Assembly (NCBI GenBank): GCA_008017145.1
Contig: SSGY01000146.1
Span: 1-8,290 of the forward strand
Reading direction: 5' to 3'
Source: Neisseriales bacterium
GTDB lineage: Bacteria > Pseudomonadota > Gammaproteobacteria > Burkholderiales > UBA11063
Length of the DNA: 8,290 nt
In this document: positions 6,533-8,290 of the stretch, piece by piece
How the letters are laid out: every line of letters begins with the position of its first letter
How positions within the stretch are numbered: position 1 is the stretch's first letter
Translations under genes and position numbers: made by a program
Notes under the pieces: generated by a model
Databases searched by the model: none
Told to the model about the DNA's origin: nothing
The model's input: the letters and a program-made list of their open reading frames with translations, nothing else

Positions 6533-7218
6533 AAACAAAAGCACTATTTGATGCCAAACACTTAATTGCCCAGATCGTTACCGATGTGGTCAATCTGGAA
6601 GATATTAACTATACTGTGCCGGAAGTACAAACACTTCTGGATGGTATAACCGTTGGTGGGCACAAATTACAAGATGAATTGATTACGCTCAATCAAATTA
6701 AAGCATGGCGATATTTCTTTGTCACTATTGAGGATGGTACTTTTTCGTTTGATAAAGATTATGTTTTACGCTTGCACAATTTAGTGGCTAATCAAGAGGC
6801 TTTAACATGGGGCGAGTTTCGCACTGGGCAAGTCAGCATCTCGGGAACTGATTATCTACCACCCAAGGCAGCCGAATTAAATCTATTATGGGATAATTTA
6901 GAGCAAGATATAAATCAAAAATTATTGTGTAGTCAAATGGTAACAATTGAAGTATATCGCACTGCAGTATTGCTTTTTGCCAAAATGGCACGAACTCAAT
7001 TTTTCTTTGATGGTAATAAGCGTACTGCACGCATGATGATGAGTGGTGTTTTATTATCGTGTGGATTACCGATGATAAATGTTCCTGCCAAACGAAAACT
7101 TGAATTTAATCAAATGATGATTGACTATTATAATCCCGAGCAATTTGATCCATTACTTAACTTTATGCTGTCATGTATTCCAGATTATATAAAAGAAGAA
7201 TATAATTTAAAGGTATAA
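6529..7218 (+). CDS. Fic-domain protein with altered active site
   Basis: 229-residue Fic-fold protein. Fic enzymes usually transfer AMP or another phosphate-containing group to a hydroxyl on a target protein. The flap region GEFRTGQVSISGTDYLPP (95-112) and the motif region ARTQFFFDGNKRTAR (154-168) identify the family. Against the consensus HxFx(D/E)GNGRxxR, the motif here has Q157 for the catalytic His and K164 for the second Gly, keeping F159, D161, G162, N163, R165 and R168. The GNKRTA form recalls Doc. The N-terminal part (EVQTLLDGITVGG, 32-44) aligns with the region after the inhibitory S/TxxxE(G/N) helix, where only E24 survives (V20 at the S/T position, D25 at the G/N position). Its ATG overlaps the membrane gene stop. 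It may be inactive as an AMPylator, or have another chemistry or binding role. Confidence 0.85.
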   Translation: MKTKALFDAKHLIAQIVTDVVNLEDINYTVPEVQTLLDGITVGGHKLQDELITLNQIKAWRYFFVTIEDGTFSFDKDYVLRLHNLVANQEALTWGEFRTGQVSISGTDYLPPKAAELNLLWDNLEQDINQKLLCSQMVTIEVYRTAVLLFAKMARTQFFFDGNKRTARMMMSGVLLSCGLPMINVPAKRKLEFNQMMIDYYNPEQFDPLLNFMLSCIPDYIKEEYNLKV

Positions 7219-7448
7219 GGGGCATATATTCAAATAGCGAACAAATTCTGCTAAGCTTTAATGTGTCGAAGAAACACGGGTTTTTCGACATGAGAAACCA
7301 AAGCTTGACTAAAATTATCAATAACCATTTTATCTATAATGGTAAAGTAATGTACGCAAACATATCAAGCTGAGATTTAAAACCAGCACTAACGGTAGCA
7401 AGAGACATGCCGTGAAATTTAAAGATTAATTTTAAGGGAGTGGATAAA
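7219..7448 (+). promoter_or_regulatory. Structured fic to hisD gap with putative hisD promoter
   Basis: A 230-bp non-coding gap. Nested inverted repeats come first: an outer AAGCTTT (7253-7259) with AAAGCTT (7300-7306), and an inner TGTCGAA (7264-7270) with TTCGACA (7284-7290) extendable inward by a G-T wobble and two A-T pairs. No T-run follows, so it is not a clear rho-independent terminator. TTGACT (7305-7310) with TTTTAT (7328-7333) at 17 bp is one promoter candidate. A perfect TATAAT at 7335-7340 is another, enclosed by the repeat ACCATT (7324-7329) and AATGGT (7338-7343). The hisD ribosome site AAGGGAG is at 7434-7440. Confidence 0.5.
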
Positions 7449-8290
7449 ATGCGTGTGGTAACATGGAATAAATTAAACGCAAATGAACAAGAACAGGTAT
7501 TAAGCCGTAGCAGTAGCAGCGATGATGCTGCGTTAACGACGTTGGTTAAAGGTATTATCTCTGATGTCCGTGCTCGTGGTGATGCAGCATTATACGAGTA
7601 TGCAGAGAAATTTGATGGAGTGACACTCGATTCTTTAATCGTGAGTGAAGCCGAATACGCGGCAACCGAGAGCTTATCCGCAGCGGATAAACAGGCGATT
7701 TTAGATGCAATTGACAATATTCGTCATTATCATACGGTGAGTGCGCCGAAACCTTTTGAATTTGAAAAAAATGGTGCGAAATTAGGTAAAATATTCCGCC
7801 CGATTGAAAAAGTTGGTTTATATATTCCTGGCGGAACTGCGCCGTTGGTATCGACGATGCTGATGCTGGCGATTCCAGCAGAAATTGCAGGTTGTCCAAC
7901 CAAGGTTTTGGTAACACCACCGAGTAAAGACGGTACGATTAATCCAGCAATTTTATTTGCCGCTAAAGCTTGTGGTATTGATGCAGTGTATAAGGTTGGT
8001 GGAGCGCAAGCGGTTGCGGCATTGGCTTTTGGCACGGAATCAATCCCGAAAACTTACAAGATTTTTGGACCGGGTAATAAATACGTGACCGAAGCCAAGA
8101 TTCAAGCAGCGCAACATCATCAAGGTGCGGCAATGGATATGCCAGCTGGACCTTCGGAAGTACTGGTAATTGCTGATGAGAAAGCTAATCCGATTTTTGT
8201 GGCAAGCGATTTACTCGCGCAAGCCGAGCATGATGTAGCAGCACAAGTGATTTTAGTTACGACTTCAGCGCAGTTGGCGGAGAAAGTTCA
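7449..8290 (+). CDS. hisD: Histidinol dehydrogenase (HisD), 3' end beyond the window
   Basis: Zinc-dependent, NAD-linked enzyme that oxidises L-histidinol in two steps to L-histidine, the last reactions of the pathway. The first 280 codons are present; the family is about 430 residues, so roughly one third is missing at the right edge. Diagnostic blocks are VGLYIPGGTAPL (122-133), YKVGGAQAVAALAFGT (181-196), IFGPGNKYVTEAK (205-217), and DMPAGPSEVLVIAD (230-243). Q258 and H261 in LLAQAEHD correspond to two of the zinc ligands; the other two lie beyond the window. ATG 7449 follows AAGGGAG by 8 nt, and the N-terminus aligns with enterobacterial HisD. Codon use resembles hisG rather than the membrane gene between them. 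It would act with HisN and HisG from this window. Confidence 0.97.
   Translation, partial: MRVVTWNKLNANEQEQVLSRSSSSDDAALTTLVKGIISDVRARGDAALYEYAEKFDGVTLDSLIVSEAEYAATESLSAADKQAILDAIDNIRHYHTVSAPKPFEFEKNGAKLGKIFRPIEKVGLYIPGGTAPLVSTMLMLAIPAEIAGCPTKVLVTPPSKDGTINPAILFAAKACGIDAVYKVGGAQAVAALAFGTESIPKTYKIFGPGNKYVTEAKIQAAQHHQGAAMDMPAGPSEVLVIADEKANPIFVASDLLAQAEHDVAAQVILVTTSAQLAEKV

Noticed and set aside
7253..7306. Insertion sequence end or small mobile element
   Set aside because: Nested stems alone do not make terminal inverted repeats; no transposase fragment, target duplication or second copy in the window could be identified.
7334..8035. Reverse-strand open frames over the start of hisD and its leader
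   Set aside because: They lie antisense to a clearly conserved HisD frame, have no recognisable domains or ribosome sites, and are overlapping fragments.

Overview
The window is AT-rich bacterial chromosome. Lipobox, gene order and the style of the his genes fit a Gram-negative proteobacterium: the long-form HisG and the HisD both read closely like the enterobacterial proteins. I cannot name the genus. All genes run on the + strand with short gaps. No rRNA, tRNA, CRISPR array or intact insertion sequence is visible.

Layout. (1) 150-2444: hisN, an inositol-monophosphatase-family histidinol-phosphatase, followed 15 bp later by proS, a short archaeal/eukaryotic-type prolyl-tRNA synthetase with no inserted editing domain. 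(2) 2541-3918: a predicted lipoprotein of the phytochelatin synthase family with an intact Cys-His-Asp triad, preceded by a 12-bp hairpin that holds a six-codon minigene, then a single-pass membrane protein of unknown function. (3) 3919-5067: a 267-bp intergenic region with an extended -10 promoter, then hisG. (4) 5068-7218: an accessory block holding a ParE/RelE-type toxin-antitoxin pair (antitoxin first, 10-bp overlap, own promoter overlapped by a long palindrome), then a four-helix membrane protein translationally coupled (ATGA overlap) to a Fic-fold protein with an altered active-site motif. (5) 7219-8290: a structured 230-bp gap with its own promoter signals, then hisD, cut by the window end.

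How it fits together. hisN, hisG and hisD are three histidine-biosynthesis steps: first committed step, phosphate removal, final oxidation. hisG and hisD, often adjacent, are here split by about 2.4 kb of cargo, and hisD seems to have regained its own promoter. The most interesting part is the membrane protein plus Fic pair. The Fic motif has Gln where the catalytic His should be and Lys where the second Gly should be, and the usual N-terminal inhibitory motif is also eroded. This may be an undescribed two-gene membrane/Fic module, or a decayed one. The 5' end of the membrane gene is itself ambiguous: no good ATG, and a possible +1 frame break.
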